Shown here: positions 5,603-6,631 of the stretch, piece by piece
Layout: every line of letters starts with the position of its first letter
Position numbering within the stretch: position 1 is the first letter of the stretch
Assembly (NCBI GenBank): GCA_028293305.1
Contig: JAQGPD010000001.1
Location: 1 to 6,631 of the forward strand
Source of the DNA: Verrucomicrobiales bacterium
GTDB lineage: Bacteria > Verrucomicrobiota > Verrucomicrobiia > Verrucomicrobiales > V1-33
DNA length: 6,631 nucleotides
Direction: 5' to 3'
Program-made: the position numbers and the translations under genes
Notes under the pieces: model-generated
What the model was told of the DNA's origin: nothing
The model's input: the letters and a program-made list of their open reading frames with translations, nothing else
The model's database searches: none

Positions 5603-6505
5603 ATGAAAAAATATTCCGTCCCCTTGTTGATGTTTCTAGCCCTTTTTCCGTCTCCGCTGTTGTCGGCCGCGGAGCCGGATATCGTGGCTTCCGGAGCGAA
5701 GTTGGAAGTGCTGGGGGAGGGTTATATTTTCACGGAAGGCCCGGCGGTGGACGCGGAGGGGAATGTGTTTTTCACGGATCAGCCGAATGATAGGATCGTC
5801 AAATACACCGCCGCGGACGGAACCTTCGCGGATTGGATGAAGCCGGCGGGACATTGCAATGGCATGCGCTTCGACAAGGCCGGGAATTTGTTTGCCTGCG
5901 CGGATGGCCTGAATCAGTTATGGTCCATCGCGCCGGATAAGAAAGTCACGGTGCTGGTGGAGGATATCGGCGGCAAACTGCTGAACGGGCCTAACGATGT
6001 GTGGGTGCGTCCTGACGGAAACCTTTATTTCACGGATCCGCTGTATGCGCGGGAATATTGGACGCGCGACAAGGCGATGCAGCAGCCCGGGAAGTATGTG
6101 TATTATTTTGATGTCAAAACCCGGAAGCCCGTTCCCGTGGCGTTGGATCTGAAGGAACCGAACGGCATCATGGGCACTCCGGACGGGAAGCGGCTTTATG
6201 TGGCGGACATCGGGGATCGGAAAACCTGGTCCTACACGGTGAACGCGGATGGCAGCCTGACGGATAAGACGCTGTTTTGCGAGATGGGATCGGATGGCAT
6301 GGCCCTGGACGCGGAAGGAAATCTCTACCTCACCGGCAAGGGTGTGACGGTATTTGACAGGACCGGCGCCAAGCTCATGAACATCCCCGTGCCCGAAGGG
6401 TGGACCGGCAATGTGACCTTCGCGGGCAAGGACCGGCAGCTGCTTTTCATCACCGCCAGCCGGAAGGTTTATGGACTGAAAATGCGGGTGAAAGGCGCTT
6501 ATTGA
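5603..6505 (+). CDS. Exported SMP-30/gluconolactonase-family lactonase
   Basis: A 300-residue six-bladed propeller of the SMP-30/gluconolactonase/LRE family, expected to hydrolyse a sugar lactone (such as glucono-1,5-lactone, EC 3.1.1.17) to the aldonic acid with one divalent metal. The signal peptide spans about 1-23 (MKK start, hydrophobic 6-20, cleavage near SAA). Likely metal ligands are Glu45 in TEGP (44-47), Asn187 in EPNG (185-188) and Asp231 in SDGMALD (230-236); Asn131 in GPND (129-132) is the expected substrate-side residue. Other family marks are HCNGMRFD (84-91) and LYFTDP (141-146). Export places it in the periplasm with the dehydrogenase fusion, whose lactone product could be its substrate. 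It lies 97 bases after the GH76-like gene with a promoter of its own. True substrate is open, because the family also holds luciferin-regenerating and organophosphate-cleaving members. Confidence 0.9.
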   Translation: MKKYSVPLLMFLALFPSPLLSAAEPDIVASGAKLEVLGEGYIFTEGPAVDAEGNVFFTDQPNDRIVKYTAADGTFADWMKPAGHCNGMRFDKAGNLFACADGLNQLWSIAPDKKVTVLVEDIGGKLLNGPNDVWVRPDGNLYFTDPLYAREYWTRDKAMQQPGKYVYYFDVKTRKPVPVALDLKEPNGIMGTPDGKRLYVADIGDRKTWSYTVNADGSLTDKTLFCEMGSDGMALDAEGNLYLTGKGVTVFDRTGAKLMNIPVPEGWTGNVTFAGKDRQLLFITASRKVYGLKMRVKGAY

Positions 6506-6535
6506 TCAACGTTTCCCACTCCGCATAGCAACTTC

Positions 6536-6550
6536 CCGCGGCCTCCGCGG
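6536..6550 (+). other. Hairpin after the lactonase gene
   Basis: CCGCGG (6536-6541) and CCGCGG (6545-6550) pair as a 6-bp all-GC stem with a CCT loop, 30 bases after the lactonase stop. A short CCCCTTTT follows within ten bases, so it could be a weak terminator or an attenuating structure ahead of the next gene. The T-run is too short for a confident terminator. Confidence 0.35.
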
Positions 6551-6581
6551 TCGATCCCCTTTTGCAATTCCCGCAGCATCC

Positions 6582-6631
6582 ATGAAGATTTCCTCCTGTC
6601 CGAAATTGTTTGTTATCCTCCTTGCCGCCGC
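6582..6631 (+). CDS. Start of an exported protein, cut by the window end
   Basis: The ATG at 6582 opens a frame of 16 codons plus two bases that runs off the window. It reads MKISSCPKLFVILLAA, a basic start followed by a hydrophobic core, typical of a Sec signal peptide. The start is 76 bases after the lactonase stop on the same strand, so the two could be co-transcribed, though a GC hairpin lies between. No Shine-Dalgarno is seen. The function cannot be told from the visible part. Confidence 0.6.
   Translation, partial: MKISSCPKLFVILLAA

Overview
The window is GC-rich bacterial chromosomal DNA with five protein-coding genes, the last one cut by the window end. It looks like Verrucomicrobiota or a neighbour in the PVC superphylum, possibly an Opitutus-like lineage. 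This rests on one secreted protein that fuses a c-type haem domain of the Pirellula/Verrucomicrobium type to a sugar dehydrogenase, on the run of Sec-exported sugar-active proteins, and on start codons without Shine-Dalgarno sequences. The assignment is inferred from protein style, not from a marker-gene tree. No rRNA, tRNA, CRISPR array, insertion sequence or phage gene was seen.

Layout. Positions 1-267 are non-coding as far as can be told. They hold a four-run G-quadruplex motif (45-71), a 9-bp minisatellite with a 36-bp higher-order period (75-155), a strong hairpin terminator with T-runs on both strands (181-212) and a GC-only hairpin (235-254). Next comes typA/bipA on the minus strand (268-2097), a translational GTPase with all its G motifs. 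A 285-bp gap (2098-2382) probably holds the typA promoter. Upstream on the same strand lies a secreted cytochrome c / PQQ-type aldose (sorbosone) dehydrogenase fusion (2383-4101). A 243-bp divergent intergenic region (4102-4344) separates it from a plus-strand, exported glycoside hydrolase family 76-like protein (4345-5505). Then comes an exported SMP-30/gluconolactonase-type lactonase (5603-6505), and finally the first 16 codons of another exported protein (6582-6631).

How the genes may work together. typA is a housekeeping gene and looks unrelated to the rest. The other genes suit periplasmic carbohydrate work. The GH76-like protein would act on alpha-mannan or another mannoside, the quinoprotein would oxidise a released aldose to its lactone and pass electrons to its own haem, and the lactonase would open the lactone to the aldonic acid. 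This is a hypothesis from proximity and family function; the genes are not one operon. The most notable point is that the GH76-like protein has Asn-Asp where the family has its catalytic Asp-Asp pair, so it may not be a standard mannanase. The lactonase gene also has a near-consensus extended -10 element placed so that transcription would begin at or next to the ATG.
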